Positions 35,236 to 46,969 of a stretch of DNA of 64,000 nucleotides are shown one piece after another. The translations under genes were made by a program, and so were the position numbers. Position 1 is the stretch's first letter. The number at the start of each line of letters is the position of its first letter. Origin of the DNA: Panax quinquefolius (taxonomy: Eukaryota > Streptophyta > Magnoliopsida > Apiales > Araliaceae). Below the pieces are notes generated by a model. It saw only the letters and a program-made list of their open reading frames with translations. It did no database searches and had not been told where the DNA came from. Location: contig CM035170.1 in assembly GCA_020205615.1 (NCBI GenBank), positions 15,352,980 through 15,416,979 of the forward strand. Reading direction: 5' to 3'.

Positions 35236-35247
35236 TGGTATCAAAGC
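35236..35247 (+). promoter_or_regulatory. Primer-binding site of element C
   Basis: TGGTATCAAAGC: one mismatch (A for G) from the initiator tRNA-Met type site seen in A and B. It lies 2 nt after the 5' LTR. Confidence 0.75.
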
Positions 35248-35423
35248 TTAGGATATGATCCCGGCCGAGATGTTGAGACTAGAACTAGGAGGGAGAGATG
35301 GGTAATTCCTCCTTCGCTAGTATGACCTACCTAAGTTTATTTGTTATTTAATTGGTCTGGTTAGAATATAGGGATAATATGTGGTATGTCAATTAACCCT
35401 TGTTTTGTGGGCAGTATTTGAAA

Positions 35424-36620
35424 ATGACATCCGAGAATGTTGAGAATAGCAATGGAGCACATGAGACCGCTGAATCACCAACGATCAATAACCAGATAAT
35501 GTGCATCAGAAGGCAATAAATCCTCATGCAAACAACAACACCGACCAAATGATGAACGATGGAATGTTTAGGAGTTTTCTGCAGTTCGTGCAACATCAGG
35601 CAAGAGAGACTCATGTTCAAAATGCTGGTGGAAACACTGGTAACTCTCGGACGGTCACCGCTAAGCAGCTTCAAGGAGCCGGGACCACCGAGTTTATTGG
35701 AGAGCCAAAACCACTTAAGGCGGAGACATGGATAAAGCGTATCACCAAGATATTTGATGTCTTGGGATGCTCCAAGGAGCAAAAGGTTCCTTTGCCACCT
35801 TTATGTTGCGAGGAGAGGCAGATTATCGGTGGGAATCAGTAAAAGCATACTTAACTCCGCCGCGACTCAAGATGTCTTGGAGAAGTTCCAAGAACTATTC
35901 AACGACAAGTACTTTCCCCCGAAAGTATTCATCACATGAAGGAGGTAGAGTTCATCAAGTCGGAGCAAAACAATATGATCGTGTCGCAAAGACGGGCTAA
36001 GTTTGCCGAGTTGTCTCGATTTGCGTCCCACTTGGTTGATAATAGGAGAGAATGACTCGGATGTTTCTAAGAGGTTTGAAACCTGAGATACGTCAATAAC
36101 TAATTTCTCATAAACTGTGTTTGTATTCAGATGTTTTTAATAGGGCTCAGTTATTGGAGCGAGATAACGAGTCAACCCAACCAAGAGAGAGTAGCCGGCA
36201 AAATGATAATATTAGTGGTAGCAGTCATCGAAGCGGTGACAACAAACATGGAGGGAATCAACATGCCATAAATGTTAACCACTTTGGTGGTAATCATGGC
36301 CAAGACAATAAAAGTGGACATTTCAAGAAGAGGAGATTCAACAATGATGGAAAGACGTCAGCACCAACACCCATTGTTAAGGAAGGAGAACGACCACCTA
36401 TCATATGCTTCAAATGCGGAGGGGAGGGACACATCAGTCCAAACCGTGCGCAGTAGTCCAAAATGTGTTACAATTGTGGAAGAGAAGGTCACCTAGCTAG
36501 ATTTTGTCGTATAGGGAAGCCAAGTCCAGTTGGAACGGTGACACCAAATGCCATCCCATACAAGTCAAAACCAGTAGTTCAAGGGAGAGCGTGTGTTGAG
36601 ACCTCCCAAAAAGTAAGAAA
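35424..36620 (+). pseudogene. Element C gag
   Basis: Starts MTSENVENSNGAHE at 35424 and loses frame within about 35 codons. The core resumes at 35501 (DGMFRSFLQFVQ, EFIGEPKPLKAETW) and shifts again near 35790. The distal part (36121 on) has AQLLERDNE, a His/Asn/Gly-rich stretch and two zinc knuckles. The first ends NR instead of NC and is followed by a TAG at 36454; the second, CYNCGREGHLARFC, is intact. Confidence 0.8.
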
Positions 36621-37110
36621 CCCAAATGAGGTCATCACGGGTAAGCTTATCATAAACTCCAGCGAAGTATATACCTTATTTGATACCGGTTATACCCATT
36701 CTTTTATTTCTCCTACTTGCGCTTAACGTTTAAATTTGACTCCGGAGAAATTAGACTTTGACTTATCTATTGAAACTCCGTTGGGAGAAACATTCATTAC
36801 ATCCACTATTTATAAGTCTTGTTTGGTTCAAATCGGTACCTTCACATTACCTGTCGATCTTATTTCCTCAAAAATACTTGCGTTTGATGTAATTCTAGGA
36901 TTGATTGGTTAACTACTCATCATGCAAAATTGATTATTTTCGTAAGGTTGTTAGCTTTCATATTCCTAACCAACCTATTATGCTAATTCAAGCAACCAAA
37001 CCATTAAAATCAATCACCGCTCATCTCAAGCCATAAAGCTATTCGCTTATTGAAAAATGGATGTCAAGCTTTCTTAGCTCATGTCACGATTTAAACAAAA
37101 ATACGCCAGT
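36621..37110 (+). pseudogene. Element C aspartic protease
   Basis: The active-site region is DTGYTHSFIS at 36682; Tyr replaces the Ser found in A and B after DTG. A TAA at 36724-36726 replaces the Gln codon of the CAQRLN motif. ETPLGETF and a VDLIS/FDVILG stretch follow. One base is missing near 36900. Confidence 0.75.
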
Positions 37111-38470
37111 TTTGAATGATATTTCTATTGTTAATAAATTTCCGACGATTCCCTCAAGAACTTCCCGCCTACCCCCAGAGCGTGAAATTGAATTTTGTAT
37201 CGACCTTGAACCCTAGACAAAAACCCATTTCCAAAGCCCCATATCGAATGGCTCCTATTGAACTTCGTGGAGTTAAAGACCCAATTACAGAATTGTTAGA
37301 CATCGCTTCATTCGTCCCCAGTACGCCTCCTCGGGGTGCTCTGCTTCTATTCGTGAAGAAGAAAGATGGGAGTATGCGACTTTGTATTGATTATCTGAGT
37401 TAAACCATGTCACCATAAAAAATAGGTACCCATTGCCTCGTATTGATGACCTGTTTGACCAACAAGGCGCCAAATTCTTTTCAAAGATCGATCTTCGCTT
37501 CGGATATCACCAATTAAAGATTAAAACCGATGACATTCCAAAGACGCTTTTAACTTGGTACACGCATTATGAATTCCTAGTCATGTCTTTTGATTGACTA
37601 ATGCTCTTGTAGCCTTCATGGATATGATGAACCGAGTATTCAAGGAATATTTGGATCACTTTGTGGTCATCTTTATTGATGACATCCTTATTTACTCCAA
37701 AAGCCACAAAGATCATGAGCAACACTTGAGGCTGATACTCCAAAAGTTTTGTGAAAACAAGCTTTATGCCAAGTTGAAGAAATGCGAAGTTCGCTCTTGA
37801 GGAAGTAACATTCCTTGGGCACGTAGTATCAAATCATGGAATATCCGCTGACCCGACAAAGATTGAAGCAATTCAAAGTCGGGAGCAACCTAAATCAAAT
37901 GACCGGAAGTACGAAGCTTTCTCGCTTAGCCGGTTATTATCGAGATTCAGAGAAGGTTTTCTTCAATCGCTACTCCATTAACTCAAATTGACTCGAAAGA
38001 TACAAAATTCGGTTGGAGCGAGGAATGTGAGAAGAGTTTTCAAGAACTCAAGAGGAGACTCATTTCAGCACCTGTTCTGACAATACCATCTAGCTCGAAG
38101 GGATTTGTCATCTACAGTGATGCTTCGGGTAAAGGGTTAGGATGTGTTCTCATGCAACATGGGAAAGTCATAGCCTATGCCTCTCGAAAACTCAAAGAAT
38201 ATGAGAGGAATTATTCTACTCATGATCTAGAGTTGGCAGTTGTTGTCTTCCCACTTAAAATTTAGAGGCATTACTTGTATGGGGAGAAAGTGGAGATCTT
38301 TACGGATCATAAAAGCCTCAAATATTTTTTCACCCAAAAGGAACTCAACATACGACAATGACGTTGGCTTAAACTGTTGAAAGATTATGATCATACCATT
38401 CAATACCATCTTGGAAAAGCGAACGTAGTAGCTAACACATTGAGTAGAAGATCATATGCAGGTATGAGTG
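37111..38470 (+). pseudogene. Element C reverse transcriptase and RNase H
   Basis: The N-terminal part reads KAPYRMAPIELR and [12 protein letters not shown], then loses frame at about 37400. The catalytic box [10 protein letters not shown] (near 37670) is intact, preceded by [11 protein letters not shown]. The thumb/connection around 37800-38000 is scrambled by indels. RNase H ([31 protein letters not shown]) follows at about 38100-38330, with a TAG in place of Trp at 38262. Confidence 0.8.
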
Positions 38471-40045
38471 CGATATTATCAATGCAAAGGCCTATTTTGT
38501 ATGACTTGCAAAGGATGGAGATAGAGTTAAAGACCCCATGGACCCACGTGATGATGGCAAACATACGAGTAGAACAGACTTTAATCGATAAAGTTAAAGC
38601 TGCTCAAGTTAAAGACCTGAAGCTGATGCATATGAGGAAGAAAGTGCAATAAAGTGCTATCCCGGAAGCAAGAAATGATGAAGAAGGAATACTACGAGTC
38701 AAATCTAGACTTTGTGTTCTTAACGACCCTAATTTAAAGTATAAAATCATGATGGAGGTGCACAACACACCATTTGCAATCCATCCTGGGAGTACCAAAA
38801 TGTATCATGATCTTCGACATACATTTTGGTGGAGCAATAAAGAGAGAGAGATAGCGGAGTTTATCTCAAGGTGTTTAACTTGTCAACGAGTCAAGGCGGA
38901 GCATCAAGTACCAAAAGGTCTATTGCAACCACTTGAAATTCTAGAATGGAAGTGGGAGCACATTACCATGGATTTCGTTACAGATCTTCCTAAGGTTTCT
39001 CAAGGCATAGATGCAATTTGGGTCATTGTTAATAGATTGACCAAGTCGGCTCATTTCTTACCTATACGAGAAACTTATTCACTTGAACGTCTTGCTCGTA
39101 TATACATAAATGAAATTGTAAGACTGCATGGTATGCCAATATCCATAGTTTCTGATCGAGACCCAAGATTCACTTCACAATTTTGGGTTAGTTTGCAAAA
39201 AGCTATGGGCACAGATTTACGATTTAGTTCGGCGTATCATCCTTAAACGGACGGACAGTCGGAAAGGACTATTCAAACTCTTGAGGATCTATTAAGACTT
39301 TATGTCCTTGACTTCAAAGGAAGTTGGGACAAGTTCTTACCATTGGTGGAATTTTCCTACAACAACAGTTATCAAGCAAGTATCGGCATGACTCCATTTG
39401 AGGGGTTGTATGGAAGAAAGTGTCGTTCTTCAGTATGCTAGGATGAGGTGGGTGAAGCAATGTTGTTGGGACCGAAATTGGTACGTATAACTACGGAGAG
39501 GATTCAAATGATCAGGCAACGTATAAAAACCTCACAAGATCGACAAAAGAGTTATGTTGATCTTCATCGGAAGGACGAGGAATTCAATGTTGGAGACATG
39601 TGTTGTTACGTGTTGCACCATGGAAAAGAGTTACGAGATTTGGAAAGAAAGGAAAGCTCAATCCTCGATTCATTGGCCCATTTGAAATACTTGACCGAAT
39701 AGGAATCGCGGCTTATAGACTCGCGTTACCGCCAAGTATGTCTCGTGTTCATAACGTTTTTCACATATCCATGTTACGTAAATATGTGGAAGCCCGAACC
39801 ACATTATTGAGTTAGAACCGGATGAAATAGCGGAAGATTTAATGTATGAAGAGGTACCTATTAAAATCTTGGATAAGAAAGAACATATTCTACGCTCCAA
39901 GGTTATACCTCAAGTCAAAGTTTTGTGGAGAAACCACGATGTTGAGGAAATGACCTGGGAGTTAGAATCTGAAATGAAATTAAGGTATCCTCACATCTTT
40001 GACATACCAGGTATGTACCCTAATTTCGAGGGTGAAATTTCATAA
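38471..40045 (+). pseudogene. Element C integrase with chromodomain
   Basis: The linker THVMMANIRVEQ is followed by a zinc region (H...H, CLTCQ), the core ([21 protein letters not shown]) with all acidic residues, and a TAA at 39244-39246 in place of the Gln of YHPQ. A second stop replaces Trp near 39439. The tail [16 protein letters not shown] and [13 protein letters not shown] lies in another frame (39600-39815). An intact chromodomain, VLWRNHDVEEMTWE, lies near 39930 and ends at 40045. Confidence 0.83.
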
Positions 40046-40056
40046 GAAGGGGAGGT
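40044..40056 (+). promoter_or_regulatory. Polypurine tract of element C
   Basis: aagaaggggaggt directly precedes the 3' LTR start TGTAAGACC. Confidence 0.8.
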
Positions 40057-40929
40057 TGTAAGACCCCAACTTTTATGAATAAAGATGAATTTTCTATAAA
40101 TATCATTTTTGAATATTAATTAAGGTATGAATTTGTTATAATGTTATAGTTGTGGGTAATATTTATAATTTTTTTAAAGTACGCAAATTGTTATATTATA
40201 TTCGATTGGTAGGGGAATATTCGTTTTAACAGGAAATATTCATATTTACGACAAGACAATCATTGGTGGACCCTACAACGAAATTATTGTTTTAATGAGA
40301 AAACGACAAAAAAATATCTTTTTATAAAATAATAACGAAAAAGTTTTACCGCTAACTCGCTGAAATAACCTGTTTAAAAGTACAATAATACGCGTGTTTG
40401 CATAGTAGCACACTCAGATTGATTATTGATGCTTACGTGAGAAGTCACCCATTTTTATTCAATTATTGCTAATAATTGTTGCGATATATATCTCACGTTA
40501 TTTGATTCAATTATTGTCAATATTTTATATATTATTAAATCAATAATTGAGATGACATATTATTCTAATTATTATACGCATAATTAATAATGTCTAGAAA
40601 GTTTTGTCGAGAAAAGGAGTTTGGTCACCTAATTGCGCGCCAATAAGGAGAAATCCTTATTGGAAAGCCCCCTCTTTCGTGGGAACGATCTAGTTGTTAA
40701 TATTGTGAGTTATAATAATATGAATAAAGGTTGTTAAAAATATTGAAGGGATTTTTATGAAATATTTGTTATAAATTAGCTTATTTTATGGACCCCCATT
40801 TACTCATTTTTCATAATAATAGGTAAAAAATTATTTAATATAATAAAGGTGGGGCCACATGTGGGGCCCACTAGAGGAAATGAAATGGTGGAGGAATCTG
40901 GGAATGGTCATGGGAGGAGTAATGTTTGT

Positions 40930-40967
<38 letters not shown>

Positions 40968-42629
40968 AAGTTTAATTTTTTATGAAAAATAGAATATATT
41001 ATATTTTATTATGCCTAGTATTTGCATAGTGCCTACATAGTGTTTGCATAGTAAAATCAAAAAAAAAAATTCTTATATCGATCGCAATATTTGTGAATTT
41101 CTTTTTTGCGGTCAAGTGATTTTTTTTTTTTTTAAATAGTATCCTTTCCATTCTCCTATAAATATGATGCATAGTTAGAATTGAAAATCACACCAGAATC
41201 AGAGAATTCTTCTTCTATAATATTGAGCGTATTTCTTTAGAGTTTAAGGAAGCTTTGAGCGTAGAAAACAGTTCAAGTTTTCTTCAAGAATATCCCCGTT
41301 ATACCAGTTGGAATACTCTTCTTTTCAAGGTAAGGGATGTTATTTTTGTTCAATATCTATATGAAATAATATTTTCTTTAATACTCTGTAGTATGTAAGT
41401 AATATTATTTTATTTCAGATTCCGAATTCTATACTCATTTTGTTAAAGTTTTGGCTTCTATACTCTATGAAATTAGTAGAATATCCTTGATATTTGCGCT
41501 TCATCCAGTATCTTTTTATGAAAATATTATTCTGAGCATTCTTGATAAGTTTTAACTTTTTCATGTTGGGGTACTATTCACGGGGTTACTATTCCCAAAG
41601 TTACTATTCACGGGGTACTATTCACTCGGTTACTATTCACCCGGGGTACTATTCATGATAAAAATTGATTTCTTTTCGGTCCAAATCATTTTTGATACAT
41701 TATTATTCTTGAATTTTACTCCACAAAGCAGTATCATGTTGACAATTTGGACATTATTGAATTCTGGATAAATTAAATTATAAATCTTTAAAAATTTATC
41801 ATTTGCTTTCTTTTAATTGAATTCTTATATCATTGTCATCATCCTCATGCTTATATTATTATGAAAGTCATCTTTGGTCAGTAGTGCATAGATGGACTTG
41901 GTATGATTATGATCGTGGATTATTCTTGGATAATCATGACCGTAATGTTACAAATGATGTGGTAAAAGTCCTCATTGGCACATAGTGTATTGATGGACAA
42001 TTGTTGGCATGATCATGACCATTGATGAAAACACGAATATCCTTGGCCGTAGTGTATGGATAATTTGTGGTCGTGATACTAATGAATATCCTCGCCCGTA
42101 GTGTGCGGGGTGATTCGATGATGTGGATTATTTATTGTCGAGTCTCAAATGATAAAAGTGATGATAAACTTTTAAATCATAGAAGATAGTAGATTTCATA
42201 TTCTACTTGACTCTTCTAATGGATTGCTTGTTCACCTGCAGCTTAAACTTGATGTTTATTATATTTTATCGCTTAACATCATTGAAGGCTAACGATAATT
42301 TATTCTGCATTATCATAGTCATAATATTTCTTACTGGGCTAGTTGAGCTCACCATTTACTTTCATTGTTCTCTTCAGGAAATGAGAATATAGTTGAGACT
42401 AGTCGGGGAACGGAGTGACGGTCCAGATGTTTGCTTTAGTAGTCCTCACTATTTTGTGAAATAATGTGATAATAAATGTGTTGAGGACTTATTTTGAGTT
42501 TGAATACTGTCTAGAAGACAATATTTGTATTAAAACTCACATCTCATGTTGTATATTTAAGTTTGTATTTGTATAATGTACCATATTTTTGGCGACTCAA
42601 AATGGGTGATGTATACCTATTTTGGGGAC
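40057..42629 (+). repeat. Element C 3' LTR, 3' end truncated
   Basis: About 2570 bp and a close match to 32708-35233, including the TATA motif (41155-41166), TA microsatellite and ACTATTCAC array. It stops at 'tattttgggga'; the terminal GCGTCACA is missing and Tat protease sequence follows at once. Confidence 0.87.
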
Positions 42630-43122
42630 TCTAAATGCATCCTCTTATAAGCATAGGCATACAGAATATCAATAGAAGACCCATTGTCGATCATCATCCT
42701 TTGCATGTCCACCGAACCCACCTGTGCAGTTATCACCAATGCTCCTTCATGGGGTTCGATAGGCTCCAAAGGGTAATCCTCGTCAGTAAAGGAGATTACC
42801 GTACCTGGATAGGATCTGTCAGTCTTCGGTAGTGTACCCGCCACTGATATAACCGAATCCAAGTATCATCGACGCTTCTTCCCAATAACATTTCCAGAAG
42901 TACCGCCGGTAATGACATCAACTACATGTCTAGTGGTCACATTTCGGAGTCGACAACCCAGTTGAATCCTACCGAGAGACCTAAACAGTCCTCCCCTTCA
43001 CGATCTTGTGGAGGCGCTCTTGCTGCCCTTTACTGAACCAATGCACCACCTTGAACCTTTCTTTCTATGAAATCCTTCAAACTGCAGCAATCATTTGTGT
43101 CGTGACCCGAAGCCTGATGGTA
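42630..43122 (-). pseudogene. Tat element D protease and gag zinc region
   Basis: The protease part (42862-42630) contains SFTDEDYPLEPIEPHEGALVIT and MIDNGSSIDILYAYAYKRM. DNGSS takes the place of the usual DTGSS; Tat proteases commonly have this Asn. The upstream part (about 42890-43122) includes the gag zinc-like motif YHQASGHDTNDC and LKDFIERKVQGG. It is cut on the right by solo LTR H and on the left by element C, where about 100 codons before RT are missing. Confidence 0.75.
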
Positions 43123-44529
43123 TATAGGGTTTTCAGCACACAAAAAAAAACACAGCGGAAATATAAAATAATCAAAGCAATTTCCGAAACCCAAAATAGG
43201 ATCCATGCGAAACAGAAATTAATTTAGTAGTTTAGATATAATACCGATTATGAAAGCTAGAAACGATGCGGTCGAATCTCCAACGCAATCCAACGGAACA
43301 TCGTCTCTATGGTATCCACACGAACGCATGCATGAACCGTAAATACGATCTGCGGTAAAAAGAATCATGATGACTAGCCGCCAGGATGAAGATTTTTGAA
43401 ATCTGTTTTCTCTAGTCTCTCTCTAAGAGCGACTAGGGTTTTAGGTTGTGATTAACTTCCCTAATACGCTGATATATCATATATATAGCAGGAAATCGGA
43501 ATTAATCAAAACCCTAATCTCATTAAAATAAAATCCGAATTTATATATATATATATATATCTTAATTAAGTCTTACTTAATTAATATACCTATATATAAA
43601 TTATCCTATTAATTTAAATTCGTAATTTAAATACTATCAATCATATTAATATACTTAAATCTTTACAATTTAAATTAATTCTCTTTTTAATTACGTTCTA
43701 TGGGTGTGACCCTATAGGTTATTATTACGTTGGCAATAATTTTAACCTTAATATCCTAGATTAAACTCGAGTCATGGAATGTGTCATACTCTTTATAATT
43801 TAATCTGAGTGTTTCTTGATCAATGAGTAGACTATATGAAACAAATCACTATTTGAGCATGGCCATGCATTTCATAGTCCTACTCAATCAAGAGGCCTAT
43901 CGATATCACCCCTAATATATAGGATGGTTAAATTCCATCTAGATCACTCATATTCCTCACACGATTCATGATGTACCCAATAATCACCCTTATAGTCCAC
44001 CCTATTAAAGGTGACATTTGATGATATCAAAGTACATAAATTACCGTGTAGAAATATAGTGATTTCAGGTCGGAGGACCATTATATCATTGTCACTATGA
44101 GAATTGCTAATGACACTTCGCATAATGCTCCACATAGAACTCTCATGGTGGGTCTGTCCAGTACATCGTTCTCTAACATGTACCTATACATTGACTTAAT
44201 ATCTCATATATTTATAACCAATGAGATTTGGTCATCAGTCAATCCACATACTAGTCTTAATGCATCATTGTTGTCCCATCAACAATGATACTCGACTAGG
44301 GACATTTAAGAACAATGATACTAATTGTAATTATATAATCTCATGTTCAAGTCACATAGTTGAAACTATATAATTTGTATCAATATTCTAAGGATTTTTA
44401 TTATGTTAACATTTATATAACGCAGTAAATAAAACCATAATAAAATCATTCATTTATTCAATCAAATATAATATCAAAACGTTAAGCAATTATATCAATT
44501 AATTGGCCTCTATGGCATAAACTCTAACA
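43123..44529 (-). repeat. Solo LTR H, copia type, TSD TGGTA
   Basis: A 1407-bp stretch flanked by perfect 5-bp duplications TGGTA (43118-43122 and 44530-44534). On the minus strand it begins TGTTAGAGTTTATGCC, typical of some plant copia LTRs, and ends CCCTATA rather than CA. Removing it with one TSD copy puts the Tat gag zinc motif back in register. It shares the motif tgtgaccctataggtt with the LTR of element F. No internal domains are present, so it is a solo LTR left by recombination. Confidence 0.85.
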
Positions 44530-44534
44530 TGGTA

Positions 44535-45288
44535 ATCACAATACTTGCGAGAATTACCGGCTCCGGGCTTAATGTTGTCACGGGATGGTTCAAAGAGGGG
44601 TTGATTTTTATCTGATCCAAAATAACAGCCCTATCCGTGTTCAGTTGAGTGTACGTCATGTTCACCTTCTGGGTCGGAACAGGCGGACGACCTCCTCCAT
44701 GTCGCCAGTTATTGTTGTACTTCTTGGATCCTCCTTCGTAGTGATCATTATTCCCCTTGCCCTTCTTCTGATTGCCCTCAGATTTATCTCAGTCTGTCTC
44801 CTTCAGCCTGTCCAAAGAAGGAAGCTTCAAGCTATTCATAGCTTCCTTAACCACAATATAGCCTTCAGCCTTATCGAAAGCTTCGGCTAAACTCTTCGGG
44901 TGGTGAAACATCAACTTCTTCACCAACTTCTCAGATTTCACCAGATCTAAACCGTTCTGAAACAGTCCAACAGCCTGAAGATCGTTGAGATCAGTCACAT
45001 GGCCGACTACTTCCCTGAAATGCTTCACGTATTGGCTCAGAGACTCATTCGAAAATTGTCGAACTTGAGCCAATGAACGTGTTGGATTTCCGCTTCTTTT
45101 GTTGCTCCCAAAACGAGTATGGAACTTACTACAAAGATCCGTCCAAGATGAAACCGAGTCTGAAGGCAAAGTTCCCATCCACTACCTAGCATCCTTTCGG
45201 AGCATCGTAACGAATGTTTGACATTTGGCAGCATCAGTAAAATCGTAATAGTCCATCAGCCTGTCAAAGGCCTGACTATGGTCATATG
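44535..45288 (-). pseudogene. Tat element D gag, N-terminus cut
   Basis: From 45178 downward: SWTDLCSKFHTRFGSNKR, SLSQYVKHFREVV, FQNGL and SLAEAFDKAEGYI, the typical gag capsid-like region of Tat elements, ending LDRLKETD. A stop, then a basic Gly/Asn-rich stretch and TQLNTDRAVILDQIK, a conserved Tat gag C-terminal motif, follow at about 44580-44780, with a frameshift near 44570. Element G cuts the N-terminus at 45289. Confidence 0.75.
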
Positions 45289-46907
45289 TGTTGACTTATG
45301 TCACACCCTATGTTTTGATGATGACCAAAATTGCTTACTAATCATGTTTTATAATATTTCAGGAACATCAATGAGGAAAGTCCAAAGTCAAGATGTCTTT
45401 GAAGAAAGAAAAGCTAAATTGAGTCCTAGGAATATATGTAAGATCCTAGCACTTATTACTTTCCAAAATAAGGCTCTAGGACATGCATGGCATATACGTC
45501 TATATTCATAATTGGTGTCACATGATAAATTATCTAGCACATAATATGCATGACCATTATTTGCTCAACATTTGCTAAGGAATCAAAAAAAAACTGTTTG
45601 GCAGAACAAAAAGATTGATTAAATTAAATTACCCTTAGTTATGCAAAAATTCAAAGTTCACGGTCCCATGATTAAAGGAATTCAATTGGGTGCCATCAAC
45701 GGCCCAATACATATGGACACTGGCCAGCAGGTAATTATGGTAAGCATAAATCATGACATCATAGATCTTGCATCATAAATCACGCTGCATAGATTGAGTC
45801 ATATATCAAGGGTCTTAATTCTAGGAAATTAATTAAGGTAACTAGTTGATTGCATATATTACCACATATTGCACATTCATAGCAGAAATCATATATCATT
45901 ATCTCATCCCACTTTTTAAATAACTTAAGTGGATAACGGACCAATACATGTCAAGATATATGGAATCATGCCAGTACATATAAAGATAATATCTGTCAAC
46001 TGTGCGATTGAGATTGAACGAAATCTTCATCAATTCTTTCTCTTACAAAGGAAATCAATTAAAATACCGATGCCGTGATATCTCCGATAAATAGAATCCC
46101 TGTAAACTAAATCATGCTGAGTATAATCATGATTGATATTGAACGGCAAGATTTGTGCAAAGTGTTTCAATCGATTATATCACAAATGACAAACATGTGC
46201 AACAAGAATATCCTAGAAGTGGTCTATATAAACCCGAACTCATTAACATATTCGATACCACGAAAAACATACACGTAAAATAATAGCATACAAAGCTACG
46301 AGATTGTTTTTCTTTGAGATAGATATTGATTGCATTAAGAACAGAGTTGCAGCTTCGAATACATTCTGGTAATATCCTTCTTGCATATCATTTCAAACTA
46401 GAGCCTTGAGTTGGTAAGTAATATATTGCTTGATCATTAGACCTCAAGTATTGTATTTTAATTATCATATCTAAATCTATATTGTATTGGGTAATCTTGT
46501 TTGGATTGATAACTTATTACAGTCAAGTTGAAGGAAAGCATAGGTGCTTAAGAGTGCATAGGCGCACAAGGAACAACGGTGTTCAAATTTGATAGAACTT
46601 GTATTGTAATTGGTAAAGTTGAATAAAAGTGAGTCTGCAATACTAGTTGGTATTAGACGTGGATTAGGCTACTATTCTAGAGGGTAGTAGTTGAACCACG
46701 TAAAAATTCTGGTGTTTGTGTGATTGCATACTATACTCGAATATTCTGTTAGTTATCCAAAGAACTCGCATTCTATCCATATCAGTAATCCAGCTTTCTG
46801 CATTAAACACTCAAGGAATTTTGATAAGAAATAAAATTGGACATAGTTTGTGCTACACTTATTCAACCCCCCCCCCCCCCCTTCTAAGTGTACCTATTTA
46901 AATTTCA
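45289..46907 (+). repeat. Element G 5' LTR
   Basis: About 1619 bp from TGTTGACTT to 'aaatttca'. It has a TATA box at 46225-46232 and a 15-base C run at 46867-46881 near the 3' end, in a context ('attcaaccccc...ttctaagtg') common to SIRE LTR ends. Confidence 0.85.
46225..46232 (+). promoter_or_regulatory. TATA box, element G 5' LTR
   Basis: TATATAAA within 'gtctatataaacccg'; kept as TATATAAA at 55389-55396 in the 3' LTR. Confidence 0.65.
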
Positions 46908-46909
46908 TT

Positions 46910-46921
46910 TGGTATCGTAGC
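46910..46921 (+). promoter_or_regulatory. Primer-binding site of element G
   Basis: TGGTATCGTAGC, two mismatches from the initiator tRNA-Met type site TGGTATCAGAGC, 2 nt after the LTR. Confidence 0.7.
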
Positions 46922-46969
46922 TTGGCTCTACTTATCTTGGTCTTAAAGGTGACTTGTAGGAAAGATTCT

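Larger units (their letters stand above)
32708..42629 (+). mobile_element. Element C: Tekay-like Ty3/gypsy chromovirus
   Basis: A 9.9-kb element starting TGTAAGACCCC, with LTRs of about 2.5 kb, an iMet-like primer site, a polypurine tract and the order gag, protease, RT, RNase H, integrase, chromodomain. It is related to A and B but its LTRs form a distinct subfamily. It sits inside the Tat element in opposite orientation. The 3' LTR lacks the last ~8 bp (GCGTCACA), and the left flank gttct is not duplicated at the right, so the right junction has been deleted. Confidence 0.87.
27846..45288 (-). mobile_element. Element D: Tat-lineage Ty3/gypsy element, interrupted
   Basis: Minus-strand order from the right: gag (44535-45288), the rest of gag and protease (42630-43122), RT, RNase H, a second RNase H, integrase (29426-32707), tandem repeats and an antisense ORF. 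The second, archaeal-type RNase H is diagnostic of the Tat lineage. It is split by solo LTR H, element C and, at its edges, by Athila-R and element G. Its own LTRs are not in the window. Confidence 0.75.

Noticed and set aside
46867..46881. C15 run as a regulatory tract
   Set aside because: C-runs are usual at this spot in SIRE-type LTR ends and vary in length by slippage.
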